From Schizochytrium sp. TIO01 (Eukaryota > Sar > Bigyra > Thraustochytrida > Thraustochytriidae), in the NCBI GenBank assembly GCA_004764695.1, contig SMSO01000035.1, positions 370,001 to 434,000 on the forward strand: DNA of 64,000 bases, written 5' to 3'. The notes beneath the pieces were generated by a model that saw only the letters and a program-made list of their open reading frames with translations, searched no databases and had not been told where the DNA came from. The position numbers were made by a program, and so were the translations under genes. This document shows, piece after piece, positions 20,901 through 30,904 of this stretch (positions are counted from its first letter, which is position 1; each line of letters starts with the position of its first letter).

Positions 20901-22290
20901 CAATGGCCGCACTTTCTGCGATCATAATGTCATTCCCCATTTCGCTGAGACTCTCCTCATTATCACTGTCTATCATGACGCTAGGATCCTTCGCCGAATT
21001 TGATACAGATGAGGGGGGATCATCCCCGTCCTCTCCTTCTTCATCTTCGCAGCAAAATTTGCTTCCAGGCACTGCTGAGGATACGCGACGGTTTTCGAAG
21101 TGTATGTCTTGCTCATCCTCATCATCCTCGTCATCTTCAGCATCCCGGACCTCAAATTCATCGTCAATAACCCCACCCCGTCGGGCTGGGATCCAGGGTC
21201 CCTCATTTGGTTGTGTTGATTCCCTATGTTCCGAAGAACTTGAGTTTCTAGGCATGATTGAACCATCTAATTCTAACGGGTTGACGCCCTCCATTACTGC
21301 TTCATCATCATTGGTGTCATGTTGCTGGTCATGGCTACCATTCTCATTTTCAGGATGATCCTCATCAATGCGGCCAGGAGGAAACTGGTCTCTCAAAGGC
21401 TCGTTATCTTGTAGCAATGGTACATTAGCTGGATGGTGAATGTGAACAGCATCAGGTTCCTCCTGGTGCGCAGCTTCATCATTGTCATGTTCATCGAGAT
21501 GCTCATCCATCATTGCTTCTTCATCCGTCTCGTTGAGGAGATCGTGCTCCCGGACAAAGTCCACAACAGAGATGAGGGTGAGGAAGGAGAGAAAGATAGC
21601 TGCTGAGGCGCAGACGCCAACGCCCCAGCTAGTGTACATACCGCCGTCAAGAGCCATGCTCAGGCGGAGTTGAAAATTGCCAAGAGTGCCTTGGTTATTG
21701 TCAAAGAGATGAAGGTCTTCATGACGATCGAGTTTGCCGAGGGAAAGGATGCGAAACATGACGCAGGTGGCGATAGGGATAAACACACCCCATGTCAGCG
21801 CTACAACAATGACACGTCCTACAAAGGGAACAAGCTTCAGTCCCCTATATAGCGAGAGGTGGGCAAACTCGGCCACAGAAAGCGAATTCGGTGCACCTGG
21901 TTCATACACTGGGGTAAACCTGAACTTGTGTCCGCAAAGCTCACACTTGGACCTGTTGCCAGATGCAGACGAACTATGATTCAGCCACTCTAGTAGGCAG
22001 TCTTCATGCACAAATTTGATGCTTCCCGTGCATACGCATGGATGGTACAACGGCCTTTTTTCCTCGCGTCCGCACCTGCAAATTCTACAAATTTCCTCTT
22101 CTTCGTCATCCTCGTCGTCTCCACCTTGTGTACTACGTTCTTCAACACTCTCTGATACCTCCTTCACGTCGCCATTCACACAATTCCTCTCTGCGTCTTC
22201 TTCGAGAGCACCCGTATCCATGTGCTTCTCAAGTTCTTCTTCAGGACGAAAATGCTCATCACGTCCCGCAATCATTTGCACGTCCTCCAT
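17956..22290 (-). CDS. DOA10: Doa10/MARCH6-type RING-CH E3 ubiquitin ligase (ER membrane)
   Basis: 1,444 residues in one exon. The frame opens at TTG 22311; the first ATG is 22290 (MEDVQMIAGRDEHF). An acidic N-terminus leads to a C4HC3 RING-CH finger: C68, C71, C85, C87, H95, C98, C116, C119, with the spacing CxC-x7-HxxC-x17-CxxC expected of RINGv. Membrane segments begin soon after (LVPFVGRVIVVALTWGVFIP). A long Asp/Glu/His-rich loop fills about 260-560, and many further hydrophobic segments bring the total near the 14 of Doa10. The end carries DERYLIGKRLHNMEE, resembling the conserved C-terminal element of Doa10/MARCH6 (RYLVG.RL.N). In yeast and animals these enzymes ubiquitinate ER and nuclear-envelope degrons with UBC6/UBC7-type E2s, for ERAD and sterol control. 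Length matches Doa10 (about 1,300) with an enlarged acidic loop. Confidence 0.93.
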   Translation of the reverse strand: MEDVQMIAGRDEHFRPEEELEKHMDTGALEEDAERNCVNGDVKEVSESVEERSTQGGDDEDDEEEEICRICRCGREEKRPLYHPCVCTGSIKFVHEDCLLEWLNHSSSASGNRSKCELCGHKFRFTPVYEPGAPNSLSVAEFAHLSLYRGLKLVPFVGRVIVVALTWGVFIPIATCVMFRILSLGKLDRHEDLHLFDNNQGTLGNFQLRLSMALDGGMYTSWGVGVCASAAIFLSFLTLISVVDFVREHDLLNETDEEAMMDEHLDEHDNDEAAHQEEPDAVHIHHPANVPLLQDNEPLRDQFPPGRIDEDHPENENGSHDQQHDTNDDEAVMEGVNPLELDGSIMPRNSSSSEHRESTQPNEGPWIPARRGGVIDDEFEVRDAEDDEDDEDEQDIHFENRRVSSAVPGSKFCCEDEEGEDGDDPPSSVSNSAKDPSVMIDSDNEESLSEMGNDIMIAESAAIGDLQYRNGGNEDEDEPIEENMQHGLQGEANLNVLREGDHDGIQDAGVHPAHEEEDARHEFVGEEDHVHEEPRGHGGFGFFGINDEGMDDFMGDDDDENHVGDLNVALDELLGLRGPSWVLFHNVMWLLTFNGLYLCVALFAPTTVGAVMMSMTGRVIEHLSGYRILSRHDEGFLLRTLHRLRIKQASEEREKQLFEASQAWPLEAIVPRASLERQTELPICTYESHEIETKRVFLEELRFACLELTALLIGYVTVACSLGLLYLIVRWLRDHARNRRTFRGYNSVTRVFRFMSRTFKVVIIVFLKMGLFPVLLGALLEFAGRGLVNLGPSDRYSFAIAHPVFAVMILWVAGITHMLVITVIVLELRDVLHPEILHGIIRPKNGDEGLLRSVLEESIARHLRRMALSCAIYTFLVFAFIYAPVRLVEMSSFADMLPFTPTLSYTVLEVQLPIELLCIHIGVLSILEQGKDVICDFIDTWFHVVCDALGLSRYLLAIPKPELEHPWTEEAAPAVEMVGAGVPDAPPLNEDAPDAIREHVHEDAQHEPEQQPEGNAQAEDGAARDQVEPNIVANENDPELEGLDDLHREMVLFARTLMPRIKPTFCWARVLVLSALAWVTCLITTCIAVGAPCITGRMMASLLQLPLQHEPLIYGIGCLVLWGAAHGAWLLELHRAPSAVWSLLQRIAVHEGHDFSFRASFEVLRGRVQWLELVITTVMLHPWLMGTFVQLNLLYPAQHPDNFVHVAGENLTSGGSSCASSVGPVLWSLTGNNAQLSAEEVLNSPRLAEHFSLNADPDKPLTEEALTNAVDYAQRMLYMSASPMHEWTVGFVVTLIIAFMLLAPEAIAHFPTLQSLEENVGRALEHAFRTLDCSELLHRYARVALLIELAAVFLPCVFVVLSDFVPLTLSGYSLCETYGFIQAYRHAGALLAFSLSIPYFAMQAHRTWQIVHDALRDERYLIGKRLHNMEERQKKYAQRRSEIF

Positions 22291-25200
22291 TGCAATCAAT
22301 TCAGATTCCAATATCCTTCGGCTAGTTTTTGAAGCCCAATTATTTCAAAGTCTATCAGGAGACAGAATTTCTAGACTCCCAACACTCGATGTCGACCTCG
22401 CGCAGGATTTATTTCACGGAGAAGTTTAGAGAGGAAAAAAAAATTGGTTAAGATCAAGAGTTGAGAGAAATGAAGTGGTCAAACCCCAACTCTAATGATG
22501 CAAAATAATGAAGCACTTCTCAGGAACGATCTGCAAGACCTTCTCTTCTGTGGAAGAACTAAGAATAAAGCAGACGTGGCTTCAACGTGGCTTAGGCGTA
22601 GACAGAGACGCCCGTGGCCCCTTGAAGGCGGTCGAATGACCAAAAGTATGCTTGCTCACTTGCCGCTGGCCAGCTAGCTGTGAAGATGATGAAATCTAGG
22701 GATCAAAACGCCTCTTCCGGCGTGACCAGCGATCCACAACTGCCGTGGCCTCTCCTCTGCACGAAGAGGTAGCCTCACTGTGTTAATATACTCGCGCCGC
22801 TCGAACAGCCTCTTGCTCGCTCGCTCGCGGCGCAGTCGCTGGCGGGCTCCTGCGCTGCGTCTTTGCTCGAAGCGGCAAGAAACTGAGAAGGAAACCCGAA
22901 ATAGCAAACAATACCTACTTCACATTATAGACAATAAATATCTCCAACTAGAGAATAGAACCTGCCTATTGGCCAACCTCGTTTTGTTCTACTTTATCCG
23001 AGTTTGTTCTACTTGCAACAACACTCCTCAAGTGACTTATACGCTACACACACTGTAGAGCAAACTGTTTGGAAGCCTGGGCTGGCCGCCACAGCCTCAT
23101 AACGTATACTCTAGTACTGCGTTAAGACCGATGGAGATTCGGGAAGGACCTTAATTAAGGCGGGTGCTTCGAGCGACGGATTAAGGTGGAGGCGTAAAGT
23201 GCCAGCTGGGACATGAGTAACCGGAGACACCATCGTATGGGACAGCGATGGCATGAAAAACTTCACTGGAGGCTCGGAAAGAGGTCGAGGTTGCTAATAG
23301 AGGCTGCTTGAGAAGAAGAATTTGTTGAATCTATGGATCGTCTCGGTCTGTGGGAGATTTTAATTGTCGGAGATAGCTTTGCGACTAATATATGGGCCTG
23401 AGTATGTGGGCCGGCAACTGATGCAGTTCATAAACATGCACGTCATAAGGCATGCTTTGGGGTTGCTGAGATCACAAGCCTTCTTGTCAGAAATCTAGTA
23501 TGATCTTTCTGATGCTCTCTCCCCCACTCCGTAGTTTTTTTTTTTTTTTCGGAGCTCGCCGCATGTACTAGCTGGAGAGTGTCTGCTAGATTGAGTCAAA
23601 TAGGTGCATAAATACCAACAATGAAAACGATTTATTATCCACGAAGCGCAAGAGCAAAGATCAAGCCCGTATCATAAGTTTACAATGTGGTTAGGCAAGA
23701 CTTTAAATATCCAACTTGGATGCTCAGCTATGAAAAGTACATGTGGAGGTGAATTCTGAGAATTTGTGATTGCATGTAGCCTTTAGGCTCAACTATGTAA
23801 GGATGAGGAAGGTATGCAACTTAATGAAATATGAGGCAAAGAGACAAGGTTAGTTTCAACTATCTTTAGGAACTTTCATGGTACCTGTAGACAGTTAAAA
23901 GTATGACCTTGCATTATATTTTGCTCAGGCTAAGCAAATAGCACCGTTAACTATCACTGAATTTTGCAGTCAAAAGATTGCGAAAGAACCTTGTTGGAGA
24001 CGCTTTCTTGGTAATCACTGATGGTAATCACTGTATGTTAAGTAAACAGAAATGCAGGCATGGACTTAAATAAGGCGCTGTAGACAGGGACTTTCTGTTA
24101 CATTGAGACTACTACTAGATCTCTTACTAATATCAAAGTCGACGAGAGTTGCCTCAGACCTAATCTTTCATGGTTGTGACAAAATCGTCGAAAGAAAAAA
24201 ACTATATGTTTGACGCGCGTACATTGTGCAGGAATTAAACACTGGAATACTATTTAAGGTAGAAAATAGGAAAGTCTTGATGTTTGTATGCTTATAGTGC
24301 TCGCTCAAATGAGAGAATGAGTCTTAGACTTAGCTTAGACAACCTTATGCCAGTGTTCCTACTCGTTACGCAGTAATTTCTCTCATTAGATGACTAAATG
24401 TTAGATTATTTCTTACCATTGTTCACTTAACTTCTTCTAAACTTCAAACAGAATGCTGGCAACTATTATCCATGACCCAAGACTGAATACCTGTATGCTG
24501 GGGTTTCTAATTGAAGATAACAAAATTCCAAAGAATTATTCTTGATCGAAAATTTCAAATTAGGCTCTCATGATTGAGAGATAAAAATATTCAAGATTTG
24601 TATATCATAAACAATAGAATGAGGATGACGACATCTAAATTTGTGTTTAAAGGGATCGGCTGGCCCTATCTCTTCAACTATGTTAATTACAATACGAAAT
24701 GATCAATTTTGAAATTCATTTTCAAAGCGAGCAGATCATTTACTAAGTCAAGAAACCCATGTCTACCCAAATATTGTTAGCCTTCTTCAAGCCTGAAGGC
24801 ATGTTTATTTCACCTTTTCAGCAACATTTAGGTCACCAGAGTTGTCTTTCAGTATGGAAATATTCTTCCATGAGGACCGAAATACTACTCCACCTCTTCT
24901 TTTATTCTCAAAGATCCATTTCACAAAATGCTACCTATACATGGTTACATATTCAAATTCCGAGTAAAGCAATTTAAATCTTTCTATCGTCTTGAGCTCC
25001 ATGGCATATTTATTCAGAGATATTATGAAAATACCAGAAGCAGACCTTGAGAGATGGGCATCGTTTTGGGGAAATAAGTTCACAAACACAAGAATACGAA
25101 AACTGAATTATCATTAACATATTTTTACTAATTCATCAAAATCCTCTAACTGAACTATCTTTGCGTACTCTACAAACCATTGTGAGGCACCATTTTATAA

Positions 25201-28108
25201 AGATTAATCCATTGGTATGCGTAGAGACACCATGGAAACACGTATGGTCAAGTGGCGTTTCAAGTTAAAATTTAGTATTGTGACAGAATATGTTGCGTAG
25301 GCTTAGAATTAGTTAGAAAGGGCAATTTCGCAACTACAGGCGATAGTTCAACAAATTGCAAAGTGCGTGATAAATACCCTTCACATTGAAGTTTCGTACG
25401 TTTGCGCGAAGTTTGCGCCCAGAGCGTGAATAAAGTGAAGTAGGAATGGTGGATTAGATCATGCTCTTCTTGCAAGAAAATTATTTTTGGTAGAAGTGAA
25501 TGTTTCCAACTTGAAGAACTTTTATTGATATTAAATAAAGAATATTGAACAAAAAATGAATCGCAGTTTTGTGTGGGTGTGTTTTGCTTGGTTCACCAGG
25601 TACACGTGCGTATTGTCATCTCCAGATCGCCTTCATCTGGCCAAGCTCGAAGACGCGAAACGTTGTTTTTAATTTGAATACTAGTACTGCAACCAATCAT
25701 TTCCTCTTTCTAACGACGCGGGGATCGCAACGAGTTCCATCGAAGTGGCGTTTATCGAGATGCCCTCGCTCGCGTTGGAGGCGAGGCAGTGAGTCTGTGT
25801 GTGTTTTTACCACGAAGTGCTACAATTCTCAGAGGTCCTACCTAGAATTGTGCTACAAATTTCGGCAAAGTGCGTAATGGAATGGTACTCTTTATATAAG
25901 AGTTTGTGTACCTGCCGAAGTCACAATGCAGTTTCGGACCTTTTATAGAGCTGCCGATCTTGATTTAATGGCGCTGTCGATTATAATTGTTGTAACAGAT
26001 CTGCCTTCTGCCCACTTTCACATCTTCGTGCCTTGCCGAGGCGAGTTTTGGTCCAACCAATCTGAAGATCACTTTTGTTTGTTTTAGTTTTGTTTTTGTA
26101 ATCTATTATACACACCCTGGGGAGCACCCTAGCTATCATACCTAGGTAGCTAGCTATCTTTCAAGACGCCGACTGGGTGGATAAGCTAGGCATTTAGTGC
26201 CCAAAGAAGCGAGAGCATAAGTATTACTTGAGAGACACGTAACAAGAGACTCGGATGAATAGGTAACAACAAGTAAGAAGTATCATTCATGGCCTACTAG
26301 AGCTGGATAGATCTTCCACTTTGATGAATCTTCAAGTTGTCCAGCTGGTCATTGCAAGAGCTGTGTCCTGCCAATTGGTTTGCGCGAATGCGTATCGACC
26401 CCGTTTGTGAATATAAATACCCTCGCACCCCGGCTCCTTGTAAGAAGCGTGGCAGGCTGAGGATGAGCACGATTCGTTTCTTCATTGTCTGGCACTCGAA
26501 AGAAAGCCCACTTTGGTGCAGATTGAAACCTGGCAGAGGTACTATTGTCAGGGTTTTCCAAGTCAAATGTAAGAAACGAATAAAATCATTGAATGATATC
26601 TGTCATAATGGCAGTCAAGCAAATCGCAGCGAGCAGCTATTTTCCATTGACAGTGATTGAAGTTGTCTGCGTGTGTAGAATGTTCCCTGATTGTTTCGAG
26701 TTTACCCATAACCCACCTTGATGTATTTACCGGACACTTAATTTCGCCCATTTCCGCATGGACTCAATCAACATGTAAGAAATTATCGATGAGCTTCAGC
26801 ACAAAATTGAATGCACGCATTTTCTTCAAGCCGTTGCTGCTCAGTTGGCCCAAAGCTTCTACCGTTGCCATTTCCATGTATGGATGGCAACGCCTTGGTC
26901 GATCTTGTGTTTTTTAAGTTTACTTCATCAGAATATGCCGCGAGGGTGGCTATGGTGATGATGACCATCAGGAAACGAGGCGATTTTCTTTTGCATGGCT
27001 ACCACCCTTTCTAAAGCCTGAGTTCAATGAAGTACCTATTACTAATGAACTATTAGGTTCTTATCTAGGCCTACCTACCCATGCTCTCACGGAAAGCCAA
27101 ATCAAAACAGGAACATTTATTGTAGTTCTGGAGGACGCAACATCTTCCACATACTCACGACAACCTGAGTATCATGTTGGCCCACTATAAAGTTCACTCT
27201 CGATCACCAGTGGGTGCGGCCAAGCCTGCCTAATTTCTTAGAGTTTCAAACGATGATGTTTTTGCTCAGAAGGTTGAATGTCTTCTGCATCTGCGGCTGT
27301 TTCTTAATTTTTTAATAACTTAGAAAGAAAGATGAAGATGTTATAGGCATCAATCTACTACTAGAGTTTCTTATAATCTTTTAATTTCTAATTTCTGTAT
27401 TCTAATTTCCTACAGTTCTTGTTCATGTTGATCTCGATCAGTGCAGCAAGGACAGTGCGACCTTTTGGGTGCAGCCTTTTGCGAACGTCATTCACCAAAT
27501 ACCTAAACCGCATTTGCATTGCAACAGCATAAATAGTGATTCGCGCAGGCTTGAAGAGGCGTCCTTCCCCTAGGCCGCAGGGAGTAAGTAGCTAGAAGGC
27601 ATCCAAACTCTGAAGTTGCCTAATCTTCAAAATACCCCGGCAGAGCCCGAACTCGTCCGCCAGGCCTTCACCAATTCAGAAATAAGGCACTGGGCATACC
27701 AAAGACCGCAAGGCCAGGGCAACTGCTCCTTGCTCTGTTTACTTGGACGGACTGTGAAGATCTTGAATAGAAGGTCTCACATTCCTGATAGAGTTAAGTA
27801 TTAAAACTCGCGAGGCACACTGGACCCTTTTGTTCAGTGCGTGCGAGGGGTCCCAAACTCGGCCTAATATTATCTTGCAAATCCGTAGTTTACAACCTCT
27901 CTTGCAATATCTTCTTCAAGGTTCTTCGCGTAGCTGCAAGTTGAAATATTAAACGCAAAGCACTACAGGCAAAGTTTGCGTCTCCTACTACGTGGGGAAG
28001 ACAAGGTATACAACCTTTAGTTCGTGGAGAGGATAAGCCAAGTCTGTTGAAATCAAATTTTGCGAGGCAAAACGATTGGAGAAAACCAGCGGATGCTAGT
28101 GTGATAAG
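22291..28108. other. 5.8-kb intergenic region without a convincing gene
   Basis: It lies between the divergent Doa10-like and SOS1-like genes. A GC-rich patch at about 22550-22870 sits directly upstream of the Doa10-like gene and is a likely promoter; it holds GGCTTAGGCG at 22589-22598. The rest is AT-rich with a T15 run at 23535-23549. Open frames of up to 107 codons near 26300-27000 occur on both strands, mostly from non-ATG codons and with random-looking composition. An intron-rich small gene or ncRNA cannot be excluded by eye. Confidence 0.5.
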
Positions 28109-30904
28109 ATGTCAGACAATCTTCCTGGCAATGAAACGTCGGATATTGTGGTGTACAAGGCGGTACTGTTCCCATTCTTCGTAATTATTATAGGCATCAC
28201 TGTCTCTTATGTGTTGTCTCGATTCGCACCAATGGTGCCTTATACTGCAGTAATGTACGTTATCGGCACAGTCATGGGGGTGGTGAGCTCAGAAACAAGC
28301 GGTTCAAATGTTCTGAAAGAGTCAATCACCTTATGGTCAGAGATAGATCCTGAATTGCTACTGCTGACATTCTTGCCGGCGCTGATCTTTGGTGATGCTT
28401 TGCAAGTAAATTGGCACTTATTTCAAAAATCTTTGCCTCAAACCTTAACTTTGGCATTTCCGGGTGTGTTGGTGGGAACGCTGCTGACAGGTTATGTTGT
28501 CTACTATATTTTCCCGATGGGGTGGTCGCTCAACTTGTGTTTGACGTTGGGTGCCATTCTGTCAGCTACTGACCCAGTGGCTGTAACAGCAACTTTGGAT
28601 GATGTGGACGCACCCCCGCGACTCAAGATGATCATTCAAGGCGAAGCCATGCTTAATGATGGCTCTGCGATTGTGTTTTTTACTATTTTTTCTGAGTTGT
28701 ACCTTGCTGAGCAAGGTATTGAGGGAGTTGGCGAAAAATATGATATTCCTACAGGTATTGCCAAGTTTTTCCGGATGAGCATCGGCGGAGCTTTAGTTGG
28801 CATTGCATTTTCAATCATGTTAAACTTTGTGATGTGGCGACTAAACCGCAAACTGGATCAGTCTGAAATGCTCCTCCAAGTCGCTGCGACAATTGCGTTT
28901 GCTTACATGAGCTACTTTGTCGCAGAAGTGGTATGCGGAACGAGTGGTGTGCTTTCAGTTCTATTCTGTGGTGTTACTACATCAGGTTTTGGTTTGACCA
29001 TGGTTCATGATCTCGTGATGCTCAACAATGTTTGGGACATGATCGAGTACTTGGGTAATACCTTGCTTTTTTGCTTAGGTGGTGTGGTATGGGGTATGTC
29101 CATGGTTGGCACGAGTCCTCTATTTTCACGCGAAGCATATGCATATATATTGGTACTCTTTGTGTTCATGACACTAATCCGCATTGCAGTTCTAGGAGTG
29201 TTTTACCCAGTGACTACGCGTTTAGGTATGGGCGCGAATTTTGCAGAAAACGTCGTAGCATGGTGGGGTGGCCTGCGCGGTGCTGTTGGCATTGCCCTGG
29301 CGCTGTCATTAACAAACGATGGAGATGAACTGCTCACTGGAACTGCACAAGAGAAGGTTCAGCAAGAAACGTCGGTGCTCTTTGGATTTGTAGGAGCAAT
29401 GGCGCTGCTGACATTGATTATAAACGCCCCTTTCGTAGAACCTCTGCTACGCAAACTAAAGCTCATTGGATCCTCCAAAGCACGATTACTCGTACTTCAA
29501 TGCTGGCATGAAGGCATGCGTCGCGAGATGGTTGATCGTTTAGCAGAGCTCTTAGAGCATCACAAATTTGCTTCGTGCGATGTAGATATTATCCGTGCTC
29601 ATGTTCCGGTTCTGAAGGATGTTGCAGACGTTGAACTTGACGAAGCTCGAGAGATGTTACGTTTACAGAAGGCAGACGAAGCAGCTGCGGACGCAGAAGC
29701 TGGTGTAGGAGATACTGACTTACTATTAACCTTCAAAAGCTTTGATAGCCTGGATCCAGCGCTGGCAATGTCAGATGACGACGAATCTTTCCATCGAAAA
29801 TCCCAAGGTCACTCAAGCAAGCGCTCGAACAAGCGAGATTTGACACACGGTACGCTTACAACGCCATTTGATCGTTCAGAGCTATCGAACTATGGCTCTT
29901 CACGAGCACAAAAGGTACTGGCTCGCCAGGTTCACTCAGATAGCGAGCGTGATGAAGCTGCGTATGATCATTTGGATTCAAATCATGATCCACAAATGGA
30001 CTCAGTCTCTCGTGCAATGTCTGCGGAAGAGGGTTTACAGGAACGCCCTAAAACGACCAACAGGATTGCGCGAAGTCCATCCTGGCGCAATAGTGTTCGA
30101 GTGCGACGCCAAGGCGCAGGTAACGTGGAATTGCCAATGTATGCACAACAGGATTTTAAGCGACTTGTGTCTCGGGCAAGCTATGAAGGTAGTCTTGTGA
30201 TGGGAGACCAGCAACGTGAAATTCAACAGCGTGCAAAAGAACTGCGAGAAATTTTTGTGAACTTGCAGAGATACTCTTACTGGAAACAGATTGAAGACAG
30301 TGAGTTGTCAACACACAAAATTGTTGATTATACACTACTACAGTCATGTGATATTTCGGCGAGTCGGGTTGCTCAAGGTGGCAAGATCGATGACTGGTCT
30401 ATCCTCATGAAGGATGTGACAGACACTCGACAGTCTTTTGTGGAGGCGTTCATGGCAAGTTTGTTACGGTATGGGCGCCGTACAAGTGTAAATTTGGCCA
30501 AGGAGTATGAGCACCAGCTCCGTGTTATCATCGCTTCTGCTTTTATTGATGCCCATCGAAATGCTCAACGTGAACTTCGGCTACAGTTTTCGGACATTAG
30601 AGGGCGTCTTGCTATCGCTGAAGATCTTGTACTTCAGGAGTCACAGGCCCAGGTTGAATTGGCACGAAAGTATATCGAAGAAGCCCCGGATAATCTCGTT
30701 CGGGTGTGGATCTCGCATTTAGTAGCCGTGATATTGCTCAATGTACAGGTCCGTTTAATTCGACGTGGTAAAAGCCATGGATATTTGCAAGAGCGAGAGG
30801 TTGTGAAACTTTTTGAATCTGTCAACGAAGCATTACAGCGCGTACAGTATTGCCGTAGTCGTCCGGAAGACCATGACCAAGTGTCGCAACACGCTGCAGT
30901 TTAA
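28109..30904 (+). CDS. SOS1/NHX7-like Na+/H+ exchanger (CPA1 family), lacking a C-terminal cNMP-like domain
   Basis: 931 residues, ATG at 28109. The membrane exchanger domain covers about 15-450. It includes SATDPVAV at 152-159, EAMLNDGSAI at 179-188, whose N183-D184 is the paired ion-binding motif of electroneutral CPA1 exchangers, and WWGGLRGAVG with R390 at 385-394. The cytosolic part begins like SOS1 proteins and holds a Ser/Arg-rich variable segment (~560-690). A helical domain at ~690-925 then has AFIDAHRNAQREL near 811 and LQEREVVKLFESV near 893, which match the SOS1 pattern AFLRAHR.AR..L and L.EG.EV..L...V. Plant SOS1 (about 1,150 residues) carries a cNMP-binding-like domain and a regulatory tail after this point; here the stop comes at once. 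Predicted plasma-membrane Na+ extrusion driven by H+. Confidence 0.93.
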   Translation: MSDNLPGNETSDIVVYKAVLFPFFVIIIGITVSYVLSRFAPMVPYTAVMYVIGTVMGVVSSETSGSNVLKESITLWSEIDPELLLLTFLPALIFGDALQVNWHLFQKSLPQTLTLAFPGVLVGTLLTGYVVYYIFPMGWSLNLCLTLGAILSATDPVAVTATLDDVDAPPRLKMIIQGEAMLNDGSAIVFFTIFSELYLAEQGIEGVGEKYDIPTGIAKFFRMSIGGALVGIAFSIMLNFVMWRLNRKLDQSEMLLQVAATIAFAYMSYFVAEVVCGTSGVLSVLFCGVTTSGFGLTMVHDLVMLNNVWDMIEYLGNTLLFCLGGVVWGMSMVGTSPLFSREAYAYILVLFVFMTLIRIAVLGVFYPVTTRLGMGANFAENVVAWWGGLRGAVGIALALSLTNDGDELLTGTAQEKVQQETSVLFGFVGAMALLTLIINAPFVEPLLRKLKLIGSSKARLLVLQCWHEGMRREMVDRLAELLEHHKFASCDVDIIRAHVPVLKDVADVELDEAREMLRLQKADEAAADAEAGVGDTDLLLTFKSFDSLDPALAMSDDDESFHRKSQGHSSKRSNKRDLTHGTLTTPFDRSELSNYGSSRAQKVLARQVHSDSERDEAAYDHLDSNHDPQMDSVSRAMSAEEGLQERPKTTNRIARSPSWRNSVRVRRQGAGNVELPMYAQQDFKRLVSRASYEGSLVMGDQQREIQQRAKELREIFVNLQRYSYWKQIEDSELSTHKIVDYTLLQSCDISASRVAQGGKIDDWSILMKDVTDTRQSFVEAFMASLLRYGRRTSVNLAKEYEHQLRVIIASAFIDAHRNAQRELRLQFSDIRGRLAIAEDLVLQESQAQVELARKYIEEAPDNLVRVWISHLVAVILLNVQVRLIRRGKSHGYLQEREVVKLFESVNEALQRVQYCRSRPEDHDQVSQHAAV

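Noticed and set aside
19777-21358. Plus-strand frames of 143-181 codons across the Doa10-like gene
   Set aside because: They are antisense shadows; the Ser-rich ones mirror the acidic Asp/Glu loop codons of the real gene.
26297-27014. Cluster of 60-107-codon frames on both strands
   Set aside because: Several start at non-ATG codons, none has a recognisable motif, and both strands are equally open. A spliced gene cannot be excluded.
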